From positions 1-64,000 of the forward strand of contig LSIB01000008.1 of the NCBI GenBank assembly GCA_001556025.1: a DNA stretch of 64,000 bases, in the 5' to 3' direction. This document shows, piece by piece, positions 8,783 to 16,489 of the stretch. The stretch is from Rhizobiales bacterium CCH3-A5. Lineage in GTDB: Bacteria; Pseudomonadota; Alphaproteobacteria; Rhizobiales; Beijerinckiaceae. Position 1 is the stretch's first letter, and the number at the start of each line of letters is the position of its first letter. A program made the translations under genes and the position numbers. The notes under the pieces were generated by a model that saw only the letters and a program-made list of their open reading frames with translations, ran no database searches and had not been told where the DNA came from.

Positions 8783-9229
8783 GTGGAGCCGCCGGCCTCC
8801 CGCAAGGTCCAGAGCGTGCTGTTTATGTGCGCGCAGAACGCGGTGCGCTCGCCGATGGCGGAGGCGATGGCCAAGCACTTCTTTGGCAAGTCGATCTATG
8901 TGCAATCGGCAGGGGCGCGGAAGGGCGAGCCTGACGGATTCGTGCTGGCGGTGCTCGACGAGATCGGCATCGACGCCCACAAGCACAAGCCGAAATCGAT
9001 CGAGGAGCTGGAGGAGTGGGAGGGGCTGAATTTTGACCTGATCGTCTCGCTCTCGCCGGAAGCCCACCACAAGGCGCTCGACCTGACGCGCACGGTCGCG
9101 GCCGATGTCGAATACTGGCCGACCATGGACCCGACCGTCATGCAGGGTTCGCGCGAGCAGATGCTCGACGCCTATCGCGATGTCCGCGACGGGCTGATGA
9201 AGCGCATCAAGGACCGGCTGCGGAGTTAG
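8783..9229 (+). CDS. Low-molecular-weight phosphatase / ArsC-like protein
   Basis: Member of the low-molecular-weight protein-tyrosine-phosphatase and thioredoxin-type arsenate-reductase superfamily, about 148 residues. The N-terminal P-loop CAQNAVRSPMAEA matches CX5R(S/T), giving the nucleophilic cysteine and phosphate-binding arginine. YWPTMDPTV near residue 110 supplies the usual general-acid aspartate. I chose GTG 8783, nine bases after AAGGG; TTG 8774 would overlap the UPF0262 stop but has no room for a ribosome-binding site. The position after UPF0262 and the lack of any ars gene favour a housekeeping phosphatase over arsenate resistance, but the sequence does not settle it. Confidence 0.85.
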   Translation: MEPPASRKVQSVLFMCAQNAVRSPMAEAMAKHFFGKSIYVQSAGARKGEPDGFVLAVLDEIGIDAHKHKPKSIEELEEWEGLNFDLIVSLSPEAHHKALDLTRTVAADVEYWPTMDPTVMQGSREQMLDAYRDVRDGLMKRIKDRLRS

Positions 9230-9307
9230 GCTGCCAGGCTGCTTCTTTGAGCGGGGTCCGTATCAGGGAGGCCTTCGGCGGAGCGGACCTGTCCGACGTC
9301 CGTCGCC

Positions 9308-9658
9308 TCAAGGCTCTGCCGGGCGTGAGCGATCGAACGGTGAGCCCGCCGCCAGCGCCTCGCTGTCTCTGAGGCGCTCATGCAAAGCGCGCCCGGCGTC
9401 GGTCAGGCTGTATTCGACCTTGAGAGCCGCGCCGTCATGGACGTTGCGGACGACGAAACCGTGACTCTCGAGGTCCTTGAGCCTCGTCGACAGCGTCCGC
9501 GCGGACACCGGCCCCGGAAGAGCCCGGCGCAGTGCGCCAAACCGCGTCGGGCCCATTTCGCCGAGCGCCCAGACCACGTGGGTCAACCACTGCCGCGCCA
9601 GAAACTGGATCAGCGGATCGACGAGGCAGCCTTCAGTATCTGTCGTGGATTTATTCAT
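9308..9658 (-). CDS. HxlR family transcriptional regulator
   Basis: Winged-helix regulator of 116 residues, the usual HxlR length. The N-terminus has the conserved EGCLVDPLIQFLARQWLTHVVWAL pattern with Cys11, the position where several HxlR proteins sense aldehydes or oxidants. RTLSTRLKDLESHGFVVRNV is the recognition helix and wing, and VEYSLTDAGRAL follows. I chose ATG 9658 because the family motif begins close to it, although the frame continues to 9745. It is divergent from the isochorismatase operon across 101 bases that contain a small inverted repeat, so it probably controls that operon and itself. The ligand is unknown. Confidence 0.9.
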   Translation of the reverse strand: MNKSTTDTEGCLVDPLIQFLARQWLTHVVWALGEMGPTRFGALRRALPGPVSARTLSTRLKDLESHGFVVRNVHDGAALKVEYSLTDAGRALHERLRDSEALAAGSPFDRSRPAEP

Positions 9659-9674
9659 GAGCCGGCTTTCAATA

Positions 9675-9687
9675 CACGGTATCCGTG
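9675..9687. promoter_or_regulatory. Putative HxlR operator (inverted repeat)
   Basis: CACGG-TAT-CCGTG is a perfect 5-3-5 inverted repeat 17 bases from the hxlR-like start and 73 bases from the hydrolase start, in the only space between two divergent genes. The placement suits an autoregulatory operator. The short arms mean chance occurrence is possible. Confidence 0.4.
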
Positions 9688-9759
9688 AAGTTACTACTGG
9701 TCGTGCGTGATGTCCTGTCCTAGCTTCCGCAGCGTTAGCATCCAACCCTGGGGTATCCT

Positions 9760-10413
9760 ATGCCTGTCGCCGTCGCCAAGCCCAGCCCGTCGCTTCTCTC
9801 GCCCGCCGACCACACGCTCATCCTGATCGACTTCCAGTCGCAGATGGCTTTTGCGACGAAGTCGATCGACCCGGTGGCTCTGCGCAACAACGCAGCCCTC
9901 GTCTCGCAGGCAGCGTCAGGTTTCGGGGTGTCGACGATCCTCACCACGGTGGCCGAGAAGAGCTTCTCTGGACCGATGTTCGACGAGATCGCCGCGGCTT
10001 TCCCGGGGCAGGCGATGCTCGACCGCACCTCGATGAACACCTGGGAGGACGCCGCCGTCATCGCGAAGGTGAACGCGATCGGCAAGGGGCGGATCGTGCT
10101 GGCCGGCCTCTGGACCAGCGTCTGCATCGTCGGCCCGGCCCTCTCGGCGCTCGACCAGGGCTTCGAGGTCTACGTCATCGCCGACGCCTGCGGCGACGTC
10201 TCGGACGAGGCGCATCAGCGGGCGATGGAGCGGATGATCCAGGCTGGAGCGCGCCCGATGACGGCGCTGCAATATCTGCTGGAACTGCAGCGTGACTGGG
10301 CGCGGGCCGAGACCTACGACCTCACCACCGGCATCGCGAAGAAGGTCGGCGGCGCCTACGGGCTCGGCATCGTCTACGCCAAGCAGATGTTTGGCGCCTC
10401 CGAAGGGCATTGA
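9760..10413 (+). CDS. Isochorismatase-like cysteine hydrolase (YcaC-type)
   Basis: Cysteine hydrolase of 217 residues with the isochorismatase/nicotinamidase fold. The catalytic triad is visible as Asp24 (LILIDFQ), Lys67 (TVAEKSF) and Cys122 (LWTSVCIVG). The general layout resembles YcaC-like hydrolases of unknown substrate more than true nicotinamidases or isochorismatases, because the metal-binding DxHxxH set of nicotinamidase is not evident. It heads a plus-strand cluster with XapX, amidohydrolase and SDR genes and is divergent from an HxlR regulator. That suggests an inducible pathway acting on an amide or carbamate-like compound, which is inference. Confidence 0.88.
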   Translation: MPVAVAKPSPSLLSPADHTLILIDFQSQMAFATKSIDPVALRNNAALVSQAASGFGVSTILTTVAEKSFSGPMFDEIAAAFPGQAMLDRTSMNTWEDAAVIAKVNAIGKGRIVLAGLWTSVCIVGPALSALDQGFEVYVIADACGDVSDEAHQRAMERMIQAGARPMTALQYLLELQRDWARAETYDLTTGIAKKVGGAYGLGIVYAKQMFGASEGH

Positions 10414-10437
10414 GCGCAAACGGCAGGGAGAGCCGCG

Positions 10438-10710
10438 ATGAAGCCCTATCTGCTCGCGCTCGGCGCCGGCCTGCTCGTCGGCGTCGTCTACAGCCTGCTG
10501 AATGTCCGATCGCCCGCCCCGCCGGTGATTGCGCTGGTCGGACTTCTGGGCATCCTCGTCGGGGAGCAGATTGTGCCGATCGCCAAGCGCCTGTGGGGTG
10601 GCGAAAAGCTGACGGTCGGCGTGCTCCGGCGCGATTGCGGCGAGCACGTCTTCGGTCCCCTGCCGGGTCGCGCCGCATCGGCTGAAGCCAAAGAGCCGCG
10701 ATCGGCATGA
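10438..10710 (+). CDS. XapX domain membrane protein (DUF1427)
   Basis: Small membrane protein of 90 residues. The first 50 contain two hydrophobic helices, YLLALGAGLLVGVVYSLL and PPVIALVGLLGILVGEQIVP, matching the XapX domain (short hydrophobic repeat with PAPPVIALVGLLGIL). The rest is a hydrophilic cytoplasmic tail. XapX proteins have no established function. The stop overlaps the amidohydrolase start by four bases (ATGA), which implies translational coupling. Possible roles are a small permease subunit or membrane scaffold for the cluster's enzymes; nothing in the sequence decides this. Confidence 0.88.
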   Translation: MKPYLLALGAGLLVGVVYSLLNVRSPAPPVIALVGLLGILVGEQIVPIAKRLWGGEKLTVGVLRRDCGEHVFGPLPGRAASAEAKEPRSA

Positions 10711-12668
10711 GCCCGACGCGACGCCAGACCGCGCTGGGCGTCGCCGCCGGCGCGCTTTCCAGCCTCATCGGCGGCGCGGCCGCCCAGAACCGGGATGCCC
10801 GCGCGATGACCGCCGATCTCCTGCTCGTCAATGGCCGCTTCACGACGCTCGACCGCGCCAATCCGAACCCGGATGCCGTCGCGGTCGCGCAGGGGCGCAT
10901 CCTCGCGGTCGGGACCGAAGGCGAGATGCGCGCGCTGGCGGACCAGACGACGCAGGTGATCGACCTCGGCGGGCGGCGCGCCATTCCGGGGCTGATCGAC
11001 AGCCACATGCACATCATCCGGGGCGGCCTGAACTACAACATGGAGCTGCGCTGGGATGGGGTGCGCTCGCTCGCCCAGGCGCTGGAGATGCTGAAGAAGC
11101 AGGTTGCGGTGACGCCGCCGCCGCAATGGGTGCGCGTCGTCGGCGGATTCACCGAGCACCAGTTCGCCGAAAAGCGCCTGCCGACGCTCGACGAGATCAA
11201 CGCGATCGCGCCCGACACGCCGGTGTTCATCCTGCACCTCTACGACCGGGCGCTGCTGAACGGCGCGGCGCTGCGGGCCGTCGGCTATGGCAGGGATACG
11301 CCGGACCCGCCCGGCGGCGAAATCCAACGCGACGCGGCCGGCAACCCGACCGGCCTGCTGCTGGCCAAGCCCAACGCCACGATCCTCTATGCGACACTGG
11401 CCAAGGGACCGAAGCTGCCGCCCGAATACCAGCTCAATTCGACCTGCCACTTCATGCGCGAGATGAACCGCCTCGGCGTGACGACGGTGATCGACGCCGG
11501 CGGCGGCTTCCAGAACTATCCCGACGATTACGCGATCATCGAGAAGCTGCACGCCGAGGGGCAGCTCACGCTGCGCATTGCCTACAACCTCTTCACCCAG
11601 AAGCCGAAGCAGGAACTGGCCGATTTCGAGAGCTGGTCGAAGCAGGTCAAGCCCGGTCAAGGCGACGATCTCTACCGCCATAACGGCGCGGGCGAGATGC
11701 TCGTCTACTCCGCCGCCGATTTCGAGGATTTCCGGGTCGAGCGGCCGGAGATGCCGCCGACCATGGAAAGCGACCTCGAGCCTGTGGTGCGCCTGCTCGC
11801 CGAGAACCGCTGGCCATGGCGGCTGCACGCCACCTATGACGAGACGATCTCGCGGGCGCTCGATGTCTTCGAGACGGTCAATCGGGACGTGCCGCTCGCC
11901 GGGCTCAACTGGTTCTTCGACCATTGCGAGACGATCAGCGACCGCAATATCGACCGCATCGCGGCGCTGGGCGGCGGCATCGCCGTGCAGCACCGGATGA
12001 TGTTCCAGGGCGAGGATTTCGTCGCCCGCTACGGCGCGAAGGCGGCGGAGCGTACGCCGCCGGTCGCGCGCATGCTGGAGGCGGGCGTGCCCGTCGGCGC
12101 GGGCACCGACGCCACGCGGGTCGCCAGCTACAACCCCTGGGTCTCGCTCGCCTGGCTCGTCACCGGGCGCACGCTGGGCGGCCTGACGCTCTATCCCGCC
12201 CGCAACCGGCTCGACCGCGAGCAGGCGCTGCGGCTGTGGACGCAAGCCAATACCTGGTTCTCGACCGAACAGGGCAAAAAGGGGCAGATCGTGGCGGGCC
12301 AACTCGCCGACATCGTCGTGCTCGACCGCGACTATTTCGCCGTGCCGGAGGACGAGATCCAGGACATCGAGAGCGTACTGACGCTGCTCGGCGGCAAGCC
12401 GGTCCATGGCGCAGGTCCCTTTGCCGACCTCGCGCCGCCGCTGCCGCCGGCCATGCCGGACTGGTCTCCCGTGCGGACGTTCGGCGGCTACCAGAAGCGG
12501 GCGGCCGCCGACGAGGCGCGCAAATACGCCTTCGCCGCCGCCTGCGGCTGTGCCAGCGCCTGCGGCGTCCATGGCCACGGCCATGCGGCCGCGCTGGCCG
12601 CAGCATCGCCGGCCCGCGACGAGCGCTCCTTCTGGGGCGCGCTCGGCTGCTCCTGCTGGGCGTTCTGA
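10707..12668 (+). CDS. YtcJ-like metal-dependent amidohydrolase with Tat leader and Cys/His tail
   Basis: Large amidohydrolase (653 residues) of the YtcJ-like branch. The N-terminus SPTRRQTALGVAAGAL looks like a twin-arginine signal ending near AAA-Q, so periplasmic export is likely. The metal-binding DSHMHI motif follows an RRAIPGLI strand, and a late GAGTDATR provides the conserved aspartate. The last 48 residues carry five cysteines (613, 615, 619, 648, 650) and three histidines (622, 624, 626) in CGCASACGVHGHGH and GCSCWAF. This is an unusual possible metal-binding tail. It is translationally coupled to the XapX gene. The substrate is unknown; the cluster partners suggest a small organic amide or ester. 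Confidence 0.88.
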   Translation: MSPTRRQTALGVAAGALSSLIGGAAAQNRDARAMTADLLLVNGRFTTLDRANPNPDAVAVAQGRILAVGTEGEMRALADQTTQVIDLGGRRAIPGLIDSHMHIIRGGLNYNMELRWDGVRSLAQALEMLKKQVAVTPPPQWVRVVGGFTEHQFAEKRLPTLDEINAIAPDTPVFILHLYDRALLNGAALRAVGYGRDTPDPPGGEIQRDAAGNPTGLLLAKPNATILYATLAKGPKLPPEYQLNSTCHFMREMNRLGVTTVIDAGGGFQNYPDDYAIIEKLHAEGQLTLRIAYNLFTQKPKQELADFESWSKQVKPGQGDDLYRHNGAGEMLVYSAADFEDFRVERPEMPPTMESDLEPVVRLLAENRWPWRLHATYDETISRALDVFETVNRDVPLAGLNWFFDHCETISDRNIDRIAALGGGIAVQHRMMFQGEDFVARYGAKAAERTPPVARMLEAGVPVGAGTDATRVASYNPWVSLAWLVTGRTLGGLTLYPARNRLDREQALRLWTQANTWFSTEQGKKGQIVAGQLADIVVLDRDYFAVPEDEIQDIESVLTLLGGKPVHGAGPFADLAPPLPPAMPDWSPVRTFGGYQKRAAADEARKYAFAAACGCASACGVHGHGHAAALAAASPARDERSFWGALGCSCWAF

Positions 12669-12736
12669 AATGAGCCTCGGCCCGCCGCCGCATCGACCCT
12701 CGCCCCCTTCCTGACCAGCCAGCCGGAGCAGCAGCC

Positions 12737-13408
12737 ATGACCAGCCTAAGCGGAAAGCGTATCGTCGTTGCAGGCGGCACGGGAGATGTCGGCGCAGGGA
12801 TCGTCGAAAGCCTGCTCAAGGCCGGGGCGCGCGTCGTCGTGCCGGTGCGCAGCCGAGCCAAGGGCGAGCGGCTCGCCGGCGATCTCGGCCATCCGGAGGG
12901 CCTGATCCTCGCCGATGGCGAATTCGGCCCCGGCGAGCCCTCTGCCGCCTTGATGCGGACGATCCTGGCGCACGGCCCCATCGACGGCGCGGTGGCCAGC
13001 CTCGGCGGCTGGTGGCAGGGCGCGCCGCTGACGCAGGTTCCGTCGAGCGACTGGGATGGGATGCTCCGCAACAATCTGACCAGCCATCTCCTGGCCGCCC
13101 AGGCGCTGCTGCCGGCGCTGGCCGGCCGCAGCCCTTTTGTCCAGATACTCGGCGCCGCCGCCGAGTATCCGATCCCGGGCTCGGGGCCGATCTCGATCAC
13201 GGCCGCGGCCGTTGGCATGATGGGCCGGGTGCTCGCCGCGGAAGGCGCGCTCGTCCGCCAGGTGATGATCGCAGCCTTCGTCTCGACGCGGACGCGCCGG
13301 TCCGACGATCCGGGGTGGATCGGGGTCGAGGAAGTCGGCGCCGCCGTGACCGGCCTGATCGCCGATCCCGGCGAGGCGATGATGCTGACGCTCCCGCCGC
13401 GCGGCTGA
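12737..13408 (+). CDS. SDR-fold protein lacking the catalytic Tyr-Lys pair
   Basis: A 223-residue Rossmann protein of the short-chain dehydrogenase family. It has the nucleotide-binding VVAGGTGDVGAGIVESLL and a central NNLTSHLLAAQALLP helix. The catalytic YxxxK is missing: the matching stretch reads GPISITAAAVGMMGR, without Tyr or Lys at the expected places. It may bind nucleotide without acting as a standard dehydrogenase, or use other residues. The ATG is 68 bases after the amidohydrolase stop, and it ends the HxlR-linked cluster. An inverted repeat that could terminate the operon follows at 13535-13573. Confidence 0.8.
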   Translation: MTSLSGKRIVVAGGTGDVGAGIVESLLKAGARVVVPVRSRAKGERLAGDLGHPEGLILADGEFGPGEPSAALMRTILAHGPIDGAVASLGGWWQGAPLTQVPSSDWDGMLRNNLTSHLLAAQALLPALAGRSPFVQILGAAAEYPIPGSGPISITAAAVGMMGRVLAAEGALVRQVMIAAFVSTRTRRSDDPGWIGVEEVGAAVTGLIADPGEAMMLTLPPRG

Positions 13409-13534
13409 CGCTGCCTTCGGGTCCCCGTCGGACCTCGGTACAGCGAGCGCCGGGGCAAGGCACCGACGGGAGGTCATGGTTTTGCGGGTGTGACGCACCG
13501 GACCATGCGCCGAGGCGCTGACGCGGCTCATGCA

Positions 13535-13580
13535 TCCGGCAGTCCGGCTGGACGGGCGAGCCCGACTGCCGGACGATTTT
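13535..13580 (+). terminator. Inverted repeat, candidate terminator of the HxlR-linked cluster
   Basis: TCCGGCAGTC (13535-13544) and GACTGCCGGA (13564-13573) are perfect 10-base complements. They enclose a smaller GGGC-GA-GCCC hairpin and are followed by CGATTTT. The element lies between convergent genes. The T-run is short, so strength is uncertain. Confidence 0.45.
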
Positions 13581-13583
13581 GCC

Positions 13584-14066
13584 TCAGGCTGCCTCCGGCA
13601 CCGGGGCGGAGGCGATCGCCGCGACCGGGGCGAGCCCGCCGCCGCCGCCGCCCCGCCGCGGCAGCGCGAAAGCCGGGCTCGGCGGAGGATCGTCGTCGTC
13701 ATCGTCGCGCCGATCCCGGCGGCGAAGACGCAGAATATCGGCCATGCGGACCCGCCGACGGCGTGACCGAATGAGCATATCTCCCGCCTGGTCGAGACCG
13801 GATGCTTTGGAGTCGAGTTCCTTCAACGCGCAGGCAATGTCGTCGAGCCTGACCAGGGCGCCGTTGTCGAGTTGCCGAAAGCCCGGCAGATGTTCGACAG
13901 CCCGTGCATCGGACGCCCAGTCCGCAAGGAGCGCGCGCTTGGCTTCAGGTGTAATCGTCTCGTCGCGAAGCACGTCTCGCGGATCGAGGTGGCTCCTCTT
14001 CGGCGCCGCGTTCGGGCCGGGCCATCCAGCCGGTTTCCGATAGGTGGTAATGTCCTTTGCTGTCAT
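13584..14066 (-). CDS. Conserved hypothetical protein with charged low-complexity tail
   Basis: A 160-residue protein I cannot assign. The first 85 residues look globular (ITTYRKPAGWPGPNAAPK, then PRDVLRDETITPEAKRALLADWASDARAVEHLPG and LDDIACALKELD). A low-complexity tail follows: RSRRRRVRMADILRLRRRDRR, a run of six aspartates, PPPSPAF, then a run of glycines. The N-terminal part resembles small stress-related proteins seen beside hsp20 genes in rhizobia, which I recall only as a pattern. It lies 45 bases downstream of hsp20 on the same strand, so it may be read from the same heat-inducible transcript. Confidence 0.7.
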   Translation of the reverse strand: MTAKDITTYRKPAGWPGPNAAPKRSHLDPRDVLRDETITPEAKRALLADWASDARAVEHLPGFRQLDNGALVRLDDIACALKELDSKASGLDQAGDMLIRSRRRRVRMADILRLRRRDRRDDDDDDPPPSPAFALPRRGGGGGGLAPVAAIASAPVPEAA

Positions 14067-14111
14067 ATGAAACCTCTCGCAGTCTCATGACGATCGTTGA
14101 GGGGCGCGCAC

Positions 14112-14585
14112 TCAGCTCGCTGCCGACCTCGGGCGCGGCCTCAGCCCTGCTGACCGCTCCCGCGCCTCGCTGTACGTTTCGATCGGGATAGTCCGGGGCT
14201 TCATCGCCTCCGGAACCTCGCGTTTCAGGTCGATCGTGAGCAGGCCGTTGCTGAGCGCGGCCTCAGTGACCTGAACGTGATGGGCGACATGGAAACGGCA
14301 TTCGAAGCCGCCCGAGGCGATGCCGCGATGAAGATAATCGCCCCGCGTCTCGTCCCGGGCCTTGCCCGTGACGATCAGCAGCGTGTCGTGCTGGGTGACA
14401 GACACATCGTCTGGACGAGCACCCGGCACCGCGATCGTGACGCGGTAACCGTCATTGCCCGATTTGACGATGTCGTATGCCGGCCCCTGCGTTGCAGGGT
14501 CGATTGTTCCCGCCGCCTCCAGCATTGACAGGATCGGATCGTACCCGACGCTGGCCCTGTAAAATGGTTCGAAACCTGCTCTCAT
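14112..14585 (-). CDS. Small heat-shock protein Hsp20 (IbpA-type)
   Basis: ATP-independent holdase chaperone of the alpha-crystallin family, 157 residues. The N-terminus FEPFYRASVGYDPILSML is the IbpA-type start. The alpha-crystallin domain runs from YDIVKSGNDGYRVTIAVPG to GLLTIDLKREVPEAMKPRTIPI, ending in the IxI-type motif that docks neighbouring dimers. I chose ATG 14585 because GGAGG precedes it at correct spacing; a TTG at 14600 only extends the frame into the ribosome-binding site. The 5' leader carries a ROSE-like thermometer, so translation should rise with temperature. Confidence 0.95.
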   Translation of the reverse strand: MRAGFEPFYRASVGYDPILSMLEAAGTIDPATQGPAYDIVKSGNDGYRVTIAVPGARPDDVSVTQHDTLLIVTGKARDETRGDYLHRGIASGGFECRFHVAHHVQVTEAALSNGLLTIDLKREVPEAMKPRTIPIETYSEARERSAGLRPRPRSAAS

Positions 14586-14660
14586 GACCACATCCTCCAA
14601 GGAGCAACATGGAATCTGACAGTGAGGCGTCGGCCCCGTAGAGGCAGCCGACGCCGGGCG
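14586..14660 (-). promoter_or_regulatory. ROSE-like RNA thermometer in the hsp20 leader
   Basis: Read on the minus strand, the leader holds a perfect 9+9 stem (GGCGTCGGC / GCCGACGCC, at 14647-14655 and 14626-14634). It then ends in TTGCTCCTTGGAGGATG, where the TTGCTCC segment folds back on the GGAGGA ribosome-binding site. A U(U/C)GCU element pairing imperfectly with the Shine-Dalgarno is the defining feature of ROSE elements in rhizobial small heat-shock genes. Upstream, TTGACC at 14682-14687 could be a -35 box, but the matching -10 is weak. Confidence 0.82.
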
Positions 14661-14727
14661 ATTTGGTGATCCGCATCGTCAGGTCAAGAGGTCGGTCTGA
14701 TTTTTCGCCGCAATCACTGCGGGCTCG

Positions 14728-16488
14728 CTAGCGCACCAGCACCGCCCCGCCGCAGCGCACGCCAGTGACCCAGCTATCGGCCTGGCCGAGCCCGAGACCC
14801 AGCGTGCCGAGCACGGCGTTCAGCACCTGGTCGAGCGGCGTCGCCGCGCCCGCGATGACGCCGCTGACCGCTGGGCCCAGGCCCGGCACGCCGAGCCCGA
14901 GACCGAGCGCCTGCACCCTGATGTCGAGGTCGCCGACCAGCCGTGAGAGCAGCGTCGCGGTGAAATTCTGCGTCGAGGTGGTTCGCTTGTCGCCGCGCAG
15001 GATCTCGGAATAGCCGAAGCTGACCGGCGTCGGCGCGAGATTGGTCATCGTGGCGTGCGCCCGGCCGCTCACCGAGGCGAGTCCGGCGAGGTTGAGCAAG
15101 GTGGCGGCTGGTGGGTTTGGCGCGCTGCGAAAATTGGCGAACTCCGCCATGGAGACCTGCCCGATCCAGGCATCGACGAGGGCTGGAGTCACGGCCAGCG
15201 TGACGCGCGCGCTCGCGGCGTCGCTGCCATTGCACTGGATCGATGACAGCTTCGCGGTGGCCGCCGCAAGCTCCAGATACAGCGGCAGGCGCACCAGCGC
15301 GGCCGAACCCGACCCCACCAGCTCGACCGTGAACAGCAGGCGCGTCTGCGCGGTGTGAACGCTCGCGCCCATCCTCCCGATGCTGACGAGGCTCGTGCCG
15401 ACCGGCCGCTCGCCGATGCCGAGCCTGAGCTGCACCGAAGCGATCCCCGGAACCTGAAGCGCCAGAGAAAGGTCGATCTGACGCGCTCCATTGGCGATCT
15501 GGGCTATCGCCGAAACCATATCGAGCGCCGTCAGCGACGCCGCGATGGGCGCAGGCTCCGACAACGCCTTTTTGCCAAACGTGCCGAAGGCAGCGAGCGC
15601 GCGCAGATCGACTGGCCGGGTCGAGCCCGCATGGGCGGTGGCGAGCCGCGACAGCGCGCTCGTCGCTGCGGGCGAGCCGGTGGCGTGGTCGCGCGAGGCC
15701 TCCTGTATGGCCGTCAGCACCTCGGGCAACCTCACATTCGCCTGCAGCACGTCGTCGAAGGTGACGGCGGTCAGGTTCGCCCGCGTCGCCAGCCGCTTCG
15801 AGAAATCGAACAGATCGATCCGCGCTTTCGCCAGCGCCTCGTAGTCCATCACGGACAAGGACAGGCTGCCGCCGAGCAGGCTGCCCAGCAGGCCGTTGAG
15901 CACGCCGCCCTCCAGCTTCGCCAGCCGCGAGCCCACAGTGAAGGCCGCCTGCATGTCCTGTGTGGCGATGGCGCTCGATCCGATCGGCACGTCGCCGCTG
16001 CTGTAGCTCGCCTGAATCGTCGTCGCCGGCGTGCCGGGCGGCGTGGCGGTGAGGCTGGAGGAAGCCGACAGAACGCGGCCGAGCAGCATCGGCGTCACCG
16101 CCTTCATTCGCACCCTGACGGCGTTGGCGGTCGCCGCGGGGCCGGGAACGAAGCGCTGCTCGACAGGAAGTCCGGCATCGGCGGTATAGATGCCGTGCTG
16201 AACGGTCTCGATCGTGCCCGGCGCAAAGCCGTTGCGTGTCGCGGTCGCTTCCGCAGCGGCCCGCGCGCGGGGCAGGTCGCCGGCGGCGGCCAGCGCGGCG
16301 AGGTCGTTGGCTGTCTGCTGCCGGCGCTTCTCGTAGAAGAAACTGCCGACATCGACCGCCATGGCGCCGAAGCCGAAAAGCACGAAGATGGCGGCCGCGA
16401 ACATGAGCGTGACGCCGCCGCGCCGGTCCGCCGCGAAGGCGGCAAGCGCTCTCACGAGACCGTGAACAGATGGGGCGATGCGTGCCAT
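14728..16488 (-). CDS. TadG-like pilus assembly protein
   Basis: Protein of 586 residues with the TadG N-terminus: a basic leader, ADRRGGVTLMFAAAIFVLFGFGAMAVDVGSFFYEKRRQQTANDLAALAAA, i.e. one membrane helix followed by the conserved DxxxAALA segment. The long remainder is extracytoplasmic, low in charge and rich in Ala, Leu, Ser and Gly, with repeated GLGLGVPGLGP-type stretches near the end. I see no von Willebrand MIDAS motif. The start at 16488 follows the TadE stop directly (TGA-g-ATG) with GGAGG upstream. No prepilin, secretin or TadA ATPase gene lies nearby, so the main tad locus must be elsewhere. Confidence 0.82.
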   Translation of the reverse strand: MARIAPSVHGLVRALAAFAADRRGGVTLMFAAAIFVLFGFGAMAVDVGSFFYEKRRQQTANDLAALAAAGDLPRARAAAEATATRNGFAPGTIETVQHGIYTADAGLPVEQRFVPGPAATANAVRVRMKAVTPMLLGRVLSASSSLTATPPGTPATTIQASYSSGDVPIGSSAIATQDMQAAFTVGSRLAKLEGGVLNGLLGSLLGGSLSLSVMDYEALAKARIDLFDFSKRLATRANLTAVTFDDVLQANVRLPEVLTAIQEASRDHATGSPAATSALSRLATAHAGSTRPVDLRALAAFGTFGKKALSEPAPIAASLTALDMVSAIAQIANGARQIDLSLALQVPGIASVQLRLGIGERPVGTSLVSIGRMGASVHTAQTRLLFTVELVGSGSAALVRLPLYLELAAATAKLSSIQCNGSDAASARVTLAVTPALVDAWIGQVSMAEFANFRSAPNPPAATLLNLAGLASVSGRAHATMTNLAPTPVSFGYSEILRGDKRTTSTQNFTATLLSRLVGDLDIRVQALGLGLGVPGLGPAVSGVIAGAATPLDQVLNAVLGTLGLGLGQADSWVTGVRCGGAVLVR

Positions 16489-16489
16489 C

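Noticed and set aside
8783..9229. Arsenate-resistance role for the ArsC-like protein.
   Set aside because: No arsR, arsB or acr3 gene is near and it lies in a housekeeping block; the fold alone does not separate phosphatase from arsenate reductase.
10488..12584. A 698-codon minus-strand frame opposite the amidohydrolase.
   Set aside because: Antisense to a gene with a leader, metal motif and coupled neighbour; no own features.
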